NCBI GenBank assembly: GCA_963835885.1
Contig: CAWIHF010000030.1
Span: forward strand, 1-64,000
Source: Roseiarcus sp963835885
GTDB lineage: Bacteria; Pseudomonadota; Alphaproteobacteria; Rhizobiales; Beijerinckiaceae
Length of the DNA: 64,000 nt
Direction: 5' to 3'
In this document: in pieces, positions 31,485 to 40,582 of the stretch
Layout: every line of letters begins with the position of its first letter
Numbering within the stretch: position 1 is the stretch's first letter
Notes under the pieces: generated by a model
The model's input: only the letters and a program-made list of their open reading frames with translations
What the model was told of the DNA's origin: nothing
The model's database searches: none
Position numbers and translations under genes: made by a program

Positions 31485-31830
31485 TCGGGATGAGCGGCCC
31501 GTCGTTAGACGATAATCGCCGGCGAGGGAAGAGCGGTCGAAAGCAGGCTTCGCGATTCGCGGAAAGTACGAAGCCGGTCTCCGCCAACCCGGCAAACCGG
31601 AACATGGGATGAGCCTTTGCGTCAGCGACCGGGGCTTGGCTCAGGCCTGCTTTTTCCCTGATACCGGGTTGAAACAAGGAGAGCCGTGCTGTTCGAGCGC
31701 GAAGAAAAATTGCGTTATTTCAATTGCTTGCGTAATAGATACCTAGCTGCAATAGGAAAATTAACAGGGTGATTATTTGCCCGTATCAGGGAAATCAATC
31801 GCCGGAACAAGGAAAAAACAGGCGGCCTTG
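31485..31830. repeat. CAGGGAA-type intergenic repeat, copy 2, with adjoining conserved segment
   Basis: The right part (about 31650-31815) has TTTTTCCCTG, ACAGGGTGATTATTTGCCCG, TCAGGGAAATCAA and a final AAGGAAAAAACAGG, related to the repeat at 5436-5620. The left part (31485-31650) matches in style a segment I recall from intergenic regions of other Hyphomicrobiales; its minus strand could encode MFRFAGLAETGFVLSANREA, which I regard as repeat rather than gene. The whole 31356-31942 interval contains no other gene. Confidence 0.5.
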
Positions 31831-31942
31831 AGAGCGGCCGCGGAAACGCGGCGCCGACAGGTTGGCCAGCTCCTGTTTCTGCCGCGATCCGACCTCCGGT
31901 GCGCCGGGCGCATCGCCCGCCATCCGTCGCAAACTTAGAAAC

Positions 31943-32536
31943 TCAGAACTTGTAGCCGACCATCACGCCGAAATCGGTGTCGCCCGGATTCTTGCTGGTG
32001 CAGAAGCTTGCGTGCGAGGCATGCGCGACAGTGGCGATCACGTCCCAGTTCGGGTTGAGCTGCAGCCCGAAGCCGCCCGACTCACGGAACGTCAAAGGGC
32101 AGCCCATGTCAATGCGTTGAGGTCCCTGCCAATCGGGCGAATTGTTGACCGCGCCGCCGAACTCGCCTTCGAAGAACAGCATCTTGTAGATCGGAATCCG
32201 CCAGTTGAATGTGCCGAAGGCGTAGCTCGTCTTGCCGCCGGTGTTGATCATGGCGCCGAAAGCGATGCGCGGGCTGAGAAACCAGTTGACGTAAGGGTTG
32301 GAGAAGTTGGCGAAGGGCAAATTCGACGTCAGGGTCTCGATGGATACGTCGACCGGCGCATTCTCGTCGTGGTTCGGGTTGTGGGCGAAGGCGCCGACCC
32401 GCACTTCCTGGAACAAGGTGATGTAGGGGGCGGGCGGCGCGGACCATACGGTCGAATTGTCGATGTCCGCAGCCGCGGCCGCGCCGCTGAGGAGGACCGC
32501 CGACGCCAGACCGACAACGACACTTCGCCCCTCCAT
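31943..32536 (-). CDS. PagL-like lipid A deacylase/outer-membrane protein
   Basis: A 197-residue protein with signal peptide (VVVGLASAVLLSGAAAAA). The remainder alternates as in a small beta barrel and ends GVMVGYKF with a terminal phenylalanine, the outer-membrane insertion signal. WDVIATVAHASHASFC corresponds in position to the catalytic His-Ser region of acyloxyacyl hydrolases (PagL), which remove the 3-O-acyl chain of lipid A; the usual H-x-S-N asparagine is replaced here, so activity is uncertain. Two cysteines (near 147 and 180) could form a disulfide. Confidence 0.6.
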   Translation of the reverse strand: MEGRSVVVGLASAVLLSGAAAAADIDNSTVWSAPPAPYITLFQEVRVGAFAHNPNHDENAPVDVSIETLTSNLPFANFSNPYVNWFLSPRIAFGAMINTGGKTSYAFGTFNWRIPIYKMLFFEGEFGGAVNNSPDWQGPQRIDMGCPLTFRESGGFGLQLNPNWDVIATVAHASHASFCTSKNPGDTDFGVMVGYKF

Positions 32537-32576
32537 CGCCCGGCCCCGCTAACGGCGTTCTCCGCCGTCAGCCTTG

Positions 32577-34688
32577 TTAGCTTGGCGCGAATGCGCGCGG
32601 CAAGGGCTTGCGCCCCGTTACCCGAAGTCCTTGTCGGGTGTTGCCTTTCTGCAACGCCGCACTTGGCGCCCTTGCCGACCCGGCGCCCCCTCGCCGATCG
32701 CCTCGCCCCGCGACTCCCTGCCATCTTGACTCGCGCCCTTCGCTCGCGACAACACGGGGGCCGTCGAGTGTTGAGCGATCCGCTCGCCCGGGTTTAGGCC
32801 GCGCGCTGCGGAAGAAGGAGCGGACGGGATGGGCGTCGAGAGCCAGATCAAGCCGGGGACCCCGCAGGCCGGCGGCGCCGGGACCCCGGCGGGGCCCAGC
32901 CAGACGGCTTCCCAAGAGCGAAGCCGCGTGTGCGAACGCCGCCTGGCTCGAAATCGCGATGTCGCTATCCGATCCCACCTGGGTCACGCTGAAGGTGTCG
33001 CCGGTGAAATTTCCCGCTAGAGTGTAGCGCAATTTGCCGCCGCCGCTGAGATCGATGGTGAGCGTCGTGTTCGAGCCGTTCAAGGTCGGTGTCGCAGTGG
33101 TGGCGCTGGTGTTCCCGAGTTCGAGGATGTCGCCCGAGACAAATGAATTGATGATGCCAGAGTAGGTGGTCGTCGTCGCATTGTCGATCTCGAGTGTGGC
33201 GCTCGAGGCGCCGAGGAACGTGCTATTCTCTTTGGTTGCGCCACCCAGCTCGACCTCCGAACCGGCGCCAATCTCGAGCCGGCCCGCTCCGCCGAGCAGC
33301 ACGCCGGCGATGTCCAGGTGGCCGCCGTTCGTCGCCTCGAATACGCCGTAGTTGGCGATCGCGCTTGAGCCGTTCAGGGTCAACGTCGCACCGTTGACAT
33401 TGGCGTCGAGCGTGCCGCTGTTGGTCAGCGCCAGGCTGCCATTGCCGATGATCCCGGCCCCCTGAATCGTTTCGCCGGAGGCGTTGGTCAGGGTTTCTCC
33501 ATCGCCTTCGATATAGGCGGTTCCGCTCCCTGACTTAAGGGTGACCACGCCGCCGCCCGACAACTTCACGGCGCTGCCGAGTTTGGCGAAGGCGTCGGAC
33601 CCCATCGTGCCGTTGTAGATCGTGCCGTCGATGAGGAACGTGCCCTTGTCAATTAGGGCGCCGTCGAGCTGCGTGGTTCCCCCGCCGAAGGTCGTAAAGG
33701 TGGAGCCCGCTGCGATCGTCACGCCCTTGAGGTCGTCGGAGCCTCCCTGGTTCTCCATCACCCCGCCGCTGGCTGTCTTCAGCGTACCGCCGACAACAAT
33801 CCCGGCGATGGCTACGATCGAGCCTGACCCGCTCGCGATGATGGTGCCGCCGGTGTTGGTGATCGTGTTGTAGAGCGCGAGCCATCCCCCGCCGGTAGCC
33901 TCGAGCTTTCCCGTGTTGGTGACGCCGCCATTGCCTTCATTGACAATGAGGCCATAACCCGATTTGTTGGCGTTGATCGTTCCCTGGTTGACGAGCGCCA
34001 GCGCGGTGTTCCAGCCGATGTAGCCCGTACCCTGAATCGTGTTGTCCGAGTTGGTCAGCGTCACGCCGCTGCCGTTCAGGGATGCTGAGGTGCCCAAGGT
34101 GACCGTGCCGCCGCCTGACAGCGTGACGCTGCTGCCGAGATTAAGGGTTCGGAGGACCAACTTCCCGCTGTTGACGATGTCTGAATTGATGGTCAACGAG
34201 CCCAAAGTGGCGCGGCCGCTGTTAGTGAACATGCCGCCGATATTCATGCTGGAAATCTTCAGCGCGCCGCCGCTCGCGACCGAGACATTCCCGGTCGTGG
34301 TGATCGAATTGGGGCTTTTCCCGGACAGCGTGTAGCCGTTGGTGATCGACAGGCTGGCGATCGTCTGATCTTCCGCCAGAGTGACGGTTCCGCCGCCGCC
34401 GGTTCCTATCGTCACATTGGAGGTGGAGCTTGGCGTCGTGCCGTCGCCCGGCGGATTCCAGTCGGCCCCACTCGAGGCGTTCCACGTCCCGTTGCCGACA
34501 TCCCAGGCGTAGGTGGTGCTCGACGTCGTCGACGCGACCTCGACCTGATCGAGGGTATCGCCGTTGCCCAGGTTCACGCTGCCGCCGTTGACATCGTCGC
34601 TGGAACCGAGGTCGCCGGGAGGGCTCCAGTCGCCTTTGCTGTTCACGTGCCAATCGGCAGTGGAACTGTTCCAGGTCTTGGTCATCAT
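32577..34688 (-). CDS. Beta-helix repeat protein, adhesin-like
   Basis: A 703-residue protein. From residue 1 to about 589 it is Gly/Thr/Asn/Ser-rich with repeated short strands such as LTNSDNTIQGTGYIGWN, ALALVNQGTINANKSGYGLI and LTNSGTLDANVNGATLTLNG, the pattern of a parallel beta-helix or filamentous-haemagglutinin-like passenger. The first 85 residues hold two copies of a W-x-DWNPPGD unit. There is no Sec signal peptide, so type I secretion or another route is possible. From about residue 590 (near 32921) composition switches to Arg/Gly/Pro-rich, unlike the family, so the true C terminus is probably lost through a frame break. No autotransporter barrel is encoded. Confidence 0.65.
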   Translation of the reverse strand: MMTKTWNSSTADWHVNSKGDWSPPGDLGSSDDVNGGSVNLGNGDTLDQVEVASTTSSTTYAWDVGNGTWNASSGADWNPPGDGTTPSSTSNVTIGTGGGGTVTLAEDQTIASLSITNGYTLSGKSPNSITTTGNVSVASGGALKISSMNIGGMFTNSGRATLGSLTINSDIVNSGKLVLRTLNLGSSVTLSGGGTVTLGTSASLNGSGVTLTNSDNTIQGTGYIGWNTALALVNQGTINANKSGYGLIVNEGNGGVTNTGKLEATGGGWLALYNTITNTGGTIIASGSGSIVAIAGIVVGGTLKTASGGVMENQGGSDDLKGVTIAAGSTFTTFGGGTTQLDGALIDKGTFLIDGTIYNGTMGSDAFAKLGSAVKLSGGGVVTLKSGSGTAYIEGDGETLTNASGETIQGAGIIGNGSLALTNSGTLDANVNGATLTLNGSSAIANYGVFEATNGGHLDIAGVLLGGAGRLEIGAGSEVELGGATKENSTFLGASSATLEIDNATTTTYSGIINSFVSGDILELGNTSATTATPTLNGSNTTLTIDLSGGGKLRYTLAGNFTGDTFSVTQVGSDSDIAISSQAAFAHAASLLGSRLAGPRRGPGAAGLRGPRLDLALDAHPVRSFFRSARPKPGRADRSTLDGPRVVASEGRESRWQGVAGRGDRRGGAGSARAPSAALQKGNTRQGLRVTGRKPLPRAFAPS

Positions 34689-35687
34689 GGCGAATACCTC
34701 CTCCGATACGGCTGGGTTTGCGCCGCTACGAATCGGATGGTTTGCGCTGCAGAAGCCCGGCTGATATGCGGTCCCCGCCCGCCAGAGCGCCCATGCGAGC
34801 AGGGCTAACCTAAGCTGAGTTATGTAGCTGACGCAAACTACGGCGGTTACGGGAATAGGGGGCGGAACTCTCCTGGGCGCGCGAGTGTGCGCCCGAGGCG
34901 ATAATGCTCATGCTCGCCAGAAGGCGCCGCCAGCGGCCCACCTTAGGGCGGCAAACGCCCTTCTGGATCGCGGGTACGGATTGCGTTTGGGCGCCTCCGG
35001 CACTACAGGCGCCGTCAACGAAAGCCCGGACTCCGCCCATTCCCGACGTCCCGGCTCGGGCACGCTCGTCGAGGTCGACGCTTCGAAGCATTAGCCCGTT
35101 CGCCGCGACGGAAAAGGGTTGCTCCGCTCTGGCTGGCGCGATCTTTCGTCGGGGAGGGTTGCCGTGTTCACGTTGGTCGCGACGGATCGGACCGCAGATC
35201 GGCATGGCGATAATCAGGGGTTTCAGCGGCCCACACGGCCATTTCGAGGTCGGCCGGTCAGGGGGGCAGCGGGGGGCCGGGCAAATTTTCAGGCCGTCTC
35301 TTCACCTTCCGTGGGGTTGGACCGGCTTTCTTCAGCCGCTCGACATCCTCATGGCGGAGGCGGCGCTTCTTCCAAAGGCCCAATTGCGCATCGGCGCGCT
35401 TGCCCTGCTTCAGCCGCACGCCAATGGGTAGAAATACGAATTGATCTGAGTTCCGATTGGCGTCAAGAGCAGCGCTCCTCGCAAATGCAGGGCTGGGCCG
35501 TCGATTATCCGGTGGACAGTCGCCGGCCCCTTGGCGGCGGCGCATCGTACTGGTTTCGGGTAGCGCACGCCGCCATGCCAGAAAACCGAGCCCGCGGCAT
35601 CGTGGCGAATGAGCTCCTGATCCGGAGACGCTCGTTTTCTGGGCTTCTGTCTAACACCTCGGCGAAGGATGGTTGCGGAGATGAGAC
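34689..35687. other. About 1 kb without a convincing gene
   Basis: Contains the promoter side of the beta-helix gene (AT-rich near 34815-34860) and scattered open frames of low quality on both strands. None has a recognisable domain, a good ribosome site or family-like composition. It reads as decayed sequence. Confidence 0.45.
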
Positions 35688-35999
35688 GTGGCGACAGGAT
35701 GGGTTGATCGGTTTGCGCCGGCTGGAGCGATTTGGGTTTGTTCCGCCTGCGGCAACATGAGCCGGGATCTTTATGGGGGTCCGACGGCGAGCGCAGCGTG
35801 GGGCGAGAGCTGCATGATGAATGCGGTTCTCTGCGACGACTCATTTTTGCCCGACCGGGATCCAGGCGCGGATTCGGCAAGCGCGATTGAAAACTGCTCA
35901 AAATTGAGCGGTGAAGTAGGTGCAGAAGTTCGGCTGACAATCGCGAGCCTTCCGCATCGCGCCACTGGCCTCGAAAAGGAGGGGCCCCCTCCTTCGTGA
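35688..35999 (+). CDS. Hypothetical protein with possible zinc ribbon
   Basis: A GTG start with GGAG seven bases upstream gives a 103-residue product. GAIWVCSACGNMSRDLYGG and GESCMMNAVLC carry Cys residues spaced like a small treble-clef or ribbon. The first 60 residues look like a protein I have seen in Hyphomicrobiales without a name. The C-terminal 40 residues run into the hairpin at 35978-36017 and are probably not native, so the gene may be truncated. Confidence 0.4.
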   Translation: MATGWVDRFAPAGAIWVCSACGNMSRDLYGGPTASAAWGESCMMNAVLCDDSFLPDRDPGADSASAIENCSKLSGEVGAEVRLTIASLPHRATGLEKEGPPPS

Positions 36000-36017
36000 C
36001 GGGGCCTCCTCCATTTT
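35978..36017. terminator. Bidirectional terminator
   Basis: GGAGGGGCCCC and GGGGCCTCCTCC pair imperfectly. The plus strand continues with ATTTTTG and the minus strand with TTTTC, so it can end transcripts from both sides, in particular that of the cyclase gene. Confidence 0.6.
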
Positions 36018-36036
36018 TGTGCAAATCTCCCTCTTT

Positions 36037-36828
36037 CTACGACGGTTTGCGCTGGATCACGGCCCACAGAATACCGATCAACAGCAGCGGCGCGGCGGGC
36101 CATTGAAAGCAGATGTTGTCGAGGCCGCTAAACACGTTGATCACAAACAAGAAGACTGCGAGGGCGATCATCGCGGCGGTTAGACGAGGCAGCCGTACGT
36201 ACCATCCCCAAGCGCGAGAGACGCCGGCCTGTGCACTATGGGCGGGAGGTATAGCGGCCTCCCTCCTCGCATCGGGCCGCGATGCGAATGGTCGCACCAC
36301 CGTCCCGCCTTGAAGGACGCGATAGCCCGTTACCGGGTTGGAGACGTTCTTCAAGCGCTGTTGGCCGAGGCAGTCGAACCCGATGGATAGCTTGTTGTGC
36401 ACCTGTTCATAAACCGGGCCGGATATCAGGATTCCCCCCGGTTCGGCCAATTCCTGCAGTCGCGCGGCGATATTAACGCCGTCGCCATAGACATCATCGC
36501 CCTCCACCATCACATCGCCCAGATGGATCCCGATGCGGAATCTCATCCGTCGCGGTTCGGGCAGCCCACCGTTGTAGCCGGAGAGCTCCTGCTGCGTCTC
36601 GACCGCGCATTGCACGGCCTCCACGACGCTGGCAAACTCGGCGATGACGGCGTCGCCCCGGGTGTTGACGATGCGCCCATCGTGGCGCTCGATCAGCGTC
36701 GCCATGGCGGCGCGGTAACGGCGTAGCGTCGCCAGCGTGCCCGCTTCGTCGGCCTCCATCAGGCGAGCATATCCCTCAACATCCGCGCATAGGAGCGTCG
36801 TCAGCCGCCGTCTGACCTTCGTCGTCAT
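36037..36828 (-). CDS. Class III adenylate/guanylate cyclase with C-terminal membrane hairpin
   Basis: A 263-residue protein. The catalytic domain (about 8-180) includes LTTLLCADVEGYARLM with the first metal-binding aspartate, NTRGDAVIAEFASVVEAVQC with the second, and MRFRIGIHLGDVMVEGDDVY then GDGVNIAARLQELA. A linker leads to two hydrophobic helices at the C terminus (AAMIALAVFLFVINVFSGLD and PAAPLLLIGILWAVI), a two-TM anchor. The start is the ATG at 36828; upstream codons lack family similarity. Likely makes cAMP. It lies 77 bases downstream of the hybrid kinase on the same strand. Confidence 0.82.
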   Translation of the reverse strand: MTTKVRRRLTTLLCADVEGYARLMEADEAGTLATLRRYRAAMATLIERHDGRIVNTRGDAVIAEFASVVEAVQCAVETQQELSGYNGGLPEPRRMRFRIGIHLGDVMVEGDDVYGDGVNIAARLQELAEPGGILISGPVYEQVHNKLSIGFDCLGQQRLKNVSNPVTGYRVLQGGTVVRPFASRPDARREAAIPPAHSAQAGVSRAWGWYVRLPRLTAAMIALAVFLFVINVFSGLDNICFQWPAAPLLLIGILWAVIQRKPS

Positions 36829-36905
36829 GGCGGTATGGTAGCGGAAAAGCTTGCGGACGGCACGGCGCATCGCCACGGATCCGGCCGTGACGGGCTGGCT
36901 GCGGC

Positions 36906-38711
36906 TCAAGCTGACGGGCCGCGTCCTTCGACCGCCGATCGGAGCGAGGCGGCCAGAACTTCGCGACGATAGGGTTTCTCGATCAGCGCGAAGCCCTCGG
37001 CCACCACCTCAGACGCGTGGCGACTATAGCCGGTCGCGAGGATGACCGGCAGCTCCGGGCGCCGATCGCGCAGCGTGCGGGCGAGATCCAAGCCGCTCAC
37101 ACCGCCGGGCATGACGACGTCCGACAGGACGAGCGCCAGCTTCGGATCGCTCTCGACGAAGGCCAGCGCCTCGATGCCGTCGCCGGCCCAGCGCGTGTCG
37201 AAGCCCATGTTGTGCAGCAGGTCTTGCGTCGCATCGGCGACCCTCCGGTCATCCTCCACCAGCAGGATGCGGGCCGAGCCGGGGGCGGACGCCGGTTGCG
37301 CCGCAATCTCACCGGCCATCGCCGGGCAAGCATCGGAGCGCGGCAGATATAGCGTGATCGCGGTCCCCTCGCCCGGCGCACTGGCAAGCACCGCGCCGCC
37401 CCCGCTCTGGCTGGCAAAGCCGTAGACCCGGGAAAGGCCGAGCCCCGACCCGAGACCCGCGGGCTTGGTGGTGAAATAGGGCTCGAAGGCCCGCGCCATC
37501 ACCTCGGCCGGCATGCCTGTCCCGGTGTCCGTCAGAGTGATCGCGACAAACTCGCCGACGAGACCGCCTTTGGCCATCTCGCCTCGGCAGCGGATATGGC
37601 GCGCGACGACCCGGAATGTGCCGCCGTTCGGCATGGCGTCCCGGGCGTTGACCGCGATATTGAGCAAGGCCAGTTCGAATTCCCCAGGATCGACCGTCAC
37701 CGGCCAAAGATCTTCGGGCAGATCGATCGTCACCGCGATGTCCTCGCGCAGCGAGCGGGCGAGCAGATCGGCGATCTCTGAGGTCCGTCCTTGCAGTGCG
37801 ACGGCTTCCGGCCGCAGCATCCGGCGCCGAGAAAAGGCGAGCAGCTGCCGGATCAGACGCTCTCCGCGCTCGGCAACGCTCAGAATGGCCGCCGATCGCC
37901 TTCGCGTCGGCTCGTCCGCAGCACGGTCGCGTAGCAGCGTCGCGTTGCTTACCACCACGGTCAGCAGGTTGTTGAAATCGTGGGCGACGCCACCAATCAG
38001 GTGGCCCATCGCTTCGAGCTTTTGCGCCTGGTGCAAAGCCGCCTCGGTCGCCCGATGTTCGGCCATTTCGGCTTGCAACCGGAGATTGGCTTCGGCGAGG
38101 CGAAGATTGGCCTCATTCAGTTCGAAGCGCAGCCGCAGCGCCTCTGCGAACATTTGGCTGAAGTGCCTTCCCGCCAGCGACAGCGCCGCCACGAACACAA
38201 CGATCATCGCTGCGAGCCCGCTGTCTCTGGTCGAGCCTTGCGCGAGAAAGCGCAACGCCATTGGCAGGCCGGTCGCCAGGAGGAAGGCGAGGAGAGACGG
38301 CAGATGCGATGCGCTGATCGCCATGGCGCCGGCGCACATGCCGCCCATCACGATGATGAGAAAGAGCTGAGCGAGCGCCGGGAGGACCGGAAACAGGATG
38401 ACGCCGCCGATCCCCCAGCACAGGCCGCCGAGCAGCGAACCGCAGGTCGCCAGCCGTGACCAACGGCGAGTGTTTTCGGCCTGAACGGGGGCGCGGCGAT
38501 AGTGCAGCCAGAGAATCCCACGGCCTATCGTCACCAGCATCACCGATCCGAACCAGGGTAGCGGATAGGGTCGGGTCGCCAGCGGCGTGAGCACGATCGC
38601 AACCAAAGCCGCATTGACGAAGTTGACGGCGAGCGCGATCGGTATCTGCCTGAACAGGCTGCGGACTTGCTCGGCGTAGACCGCGCTCGTCACGTCGTCT
38701 TCCGCCTCCAT
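36906..38711 (-). CDS. Membrane hybrid histidine kinase with C-terminal receiver
   Basis: A 601-residue protein. Five to six hydrophobic helices (about 25-185) form the sensor; a short coiled coil leads to the H box GGVAHDFNNLLTVVVSNATL with the phospho-acceptor histidine, then N box LNIAVNARDAMPNGG, G1 DTGTGMP, F box FEPYFTTK and G2 GSGLGLSRVYGF. The receiver (about 480-595) has LLVEDDRRV, VLSDVVMPGGVSGLD with the acceptor aspartate, and PVILATGYS. ATG at 38711 with GCAGGGTGA upstream; a GTG at 38720 is possible. No partner regulator gene lies nearby. Confidence 0.88.
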   Translation of the reverse strand: MEAEDDVTSAVYAEQVRSLFRQIPIALAVNFVNAALVAIVLTPLATRPYPLPWFGSVMLVTIGRGILWLHYRRAPVQAENTRRWSRLATCGSLLGGLCWGIGGVILFPVLPALAQLFLIIVMGGMCAGAMAISASHLPSLLAFLLATGLPMALRFLAQGSTRDSGLAAMIVVFVAALSLAGRHFSQMFAEALRLRFELNEANLRLAEANLRLQAEMAEHRATEAALHQAQKLEAMGHLIGGVAHDFNNLLTVVVSNATLLRDRAADEPTRRRSAAILSVAERGERLIRQLLAFSRRRMLRPEAVALQGRTSEIADLLARSLREDIAVTIDLPEDLWPVTVDPGEFELALLNIAVNARDAMPNGGTFRVVARHIRCRGEMAKGGLVGEFVAITLTDTGTGMPAEVMARAFEPYFTTKPAGLGSGLGLSRVYGFASQSGGGAVLASAPGEGTAITLYLPRSDACPAMAGEIAAQPASAPGSARILLVEDDRRVADATQDLLHNMGFDTRWAGDGIEALAFVESDPKLALVLSDVVMPGGVSGLDLARTLRDRRPELPVILATGYSRHASEVVAEGFALIEKPYRREVLAASLRSAVEGRGPSA

Positions 38712-39068
38712 CTGCGTCACCCTGCCGCGATGGGCGCCGTCTCGATGAGCGCCGCCTCGATGGCGCCGGCGAATTCGACGCGCATGCCGTTAAACGGCCG
38801 AAGCGAACATCGCCTTGCCATCTCTCTCGAATTTCTGAAGTCGTTTTCGTGCACTCGGATAGCGGCGCGCGACAACGGAATCGATCGCCGCAAATCAACA
38901 ATGACCTCTGGTCGCTTTGCAGAAAAGCGCATTGTTCGGCCCCCGTACCGTACCGAGCATATAAAACGAGGAAGTTAACGGTAGCAAACAAATTCTGGCA
39001 AGGCTGAGCGGCGACCGCGCTGCCTGCGGCGGCTGAACAGAGCGTAGTTTGGCAAAGGAGGGCGTCAG
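38712..39068. other. Intergenic region between the kinase and the ISAzo13 element
   Basis: A 357-bp spacer that should hold the kinase promoter, with an AT-rich patch at about 38940-38995. I saw no gene in it. Confidence 0.4.
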
Positions 39069-40405
39069 CTTAGGCGACGCCCAAGAATTATTGCTCCACG
39101 TTCGGACGTCTGGGCGAGATGCTGTAGTTCCATTCTGGATGAAAGGAATCGCGTTTTATGTTGAGTGTCGCCATTTGCTCGTCGGAGATCTTGATGCCCT
39201 TGGGATAGGGGTTGGGATCAAGTTCGCAGCGGATTTTGAGACCGGTTTTCGTCGTGGTGTTTGCGATCAGTTCGATGGCCACGAGGAGGCTGACGAGAGG
39301 CATGGCGCGCCAGTTCTGCGTGATGTGGCAGAACATGCGGTGCTCGATCTTGTTCCACTTCGAGGTCCCCGGCGGATAATGGCAGACCTGGATGATCAGG
39401 CCGGTCTCGTCGGCGAGTTGTTGCAGCGCCACCTTCCATAGCCGTAGGCGCGAGCCGTTGGAGCCTCCGCCATCGGCGGTGATCATGAGACGCGTCATCG
39501 AGGGATAACGCTCCCGGCCCATCCGATCGAGCCAGAGGCGAACGCCGTTTACGGCGAATTGCCCGGTATCATGGTCGATTCCGAGGCTGACGTAGCCGAG
39601 ATTGGCGCCGGTGTCGTAGATTCCGTAGGGGATGAACTTGCCCAGTTCCTTGTCCTCGAAATCGTGGGTGTTGACCTCGATCGGCTGGCCTTGCGGCCCA
39701 TAGTCGCTGCCGCCGTTCTTGAATTCGCCGAGCAATTCCTTCTTCTTCGCATCGATCGATATCACCGGCTGATCGGCCGCCTGAAACGCCTCGGCCTTGG
39801 CGTTGATATATTCGAACTGAGCGTCGCGATCGGGATGTTTGCCGCCTTCCTTGGTCTTGCGGTTGCAGTGGCGGCAATATTTCAGTTCCTCCAAGAGTTT
39901 GGGAATGGTCGAGGAGCTCACCTTGTGACCCATCGCCCGAAGCGCCCTCGCCAGCTTGTCGTGGCTCTTGGAGACCCATCGCAACGGCCGCATCGGATCG
40001 CCCATCGTCGCGGGCTCGAGCAATCGTTGCAAGTCCTCCAGAAGCGTCGGGTCCCTCGACGTCAACCGAGGGCTCCCCCCGCCCTTGCGACGCACCTTCC
40101 CGGTCAGAGAGCCGGGGTCCCGCAGGTCCTTCAGACCGCGTCCGATCGTGCTTCGGGCGACCTTCGTCGCACGCGCGGCCGCCGCGATCCCGCCGTAGCC
40201 GGCCGCCTTCGCCTCGGCGGCGGCGCTCAACCGTCGGCCTCGCTCGTCAAGCGAGGAACGAAGCGCTTCAAATCGGATACGCAGCGGCGATTCATCTATC
40301 ATCGCCACGATATAGACGCCGATCTCGAAGACAGGAATCCCCCAAACAGCCGGTGCAGGTAAAAAATCCCAAACCCGATTCACCTGTTTCTGGCCGTCGC
40401 CTTAG
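39069..40405. mobile_element. ISAzo13-family insertion sequence
   Basis: About 1.34 kb bounded by imperfect inverted repeats: CTTAGGCGACGCCCA at 39069-39083 and, on the other strand, CTAAGGCGACGGCCA ending at 40405 (13 of 15 match). It contains a single intact transposase gene. I could not find a clear target-site duplication, and the family often leaves short ones. Confidence 0.75.
39088..40302 (-). CDS. ISAzo13-family transposase
   Basis: A 404-residue transposase starting MIDESPLRIRFEALRSSLDE. An N-terminal helix-turn-helix (AAAARATKVARSTIGRGLKD) is followed by the DDE domain: VISIDAKKKELLGEFKNGG with the first aspartate, LMITADGGGSNGSRLRLWK with the second, and CHYPPGTSKWNKIEHRMFCH with the glutamate. 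These are the marks of the family. No frame break is seen, so it could be active. The frame extends upstream to 40383, but the ATG at 40302 fits the family. Confidence 0.9.
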   Translation of the reverse strand: MIDESPLRIRFEALRSSLDERGRRLSAAAEAKAAGYGGIAAAARATKVARSTIGRGLKDLRDPGSLTGKVRRKGGGSPRLTSRDPTLLEDLQRLLEPATMGDPMRPLRWVSKSHDKLARALRAMGHKVSSSTIPKLLEELKYCRHCNRKTKEGGKHPDRDAQFEYINAKAEAFQAADQPVISIDAKKKELLGEFKNGGSDYGPQGQPIEVNTHDFEDKELGKFIPYGIYDTGANLGYVSLGIDHDTGQFAVNGVRLWLDRMGRERYPSMTRLMITADGGGSNGSRLRLWKVALQQLADETGLIIQVCHYPPGTSKWNKIEHRMFCHITQNWRAMPLVSLLVAIELIANTTTKTGLKIRCELDPNPYPKGIKISDEQMATLNIKRDSFHPEWNYSISPRRPNVEQ

Positions 40406-40582
40406 TGCAGCTGATCGTGGATCGTCCTCGCTGGTCCTCGGCGCGGCGGAGAACATTCTCGAGACGGCCTTGCACCCGGCCAGGCGAAGGAAGGGAATGA
40501 AGCCTCGTGGCTTCGCGGAAATCTGCGGCCCGAACGTCGGACATGTGAGACGATTGGCGCTCCCGTTCCAAGAGGATGCGAA

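Noticed and set aside
31453..31677. Small minus-strand gene (MFRFAGLAETGFVLS)
   Set aside because: It lies in a dispersed repeat that I recall from intergenic regions; no ribosome site and no domain.
34810..35205. Minus-strand gene upstream of the beta-helix protein
   Set aside because: Composition and lack of motifs suggest chance; no ribosome site.
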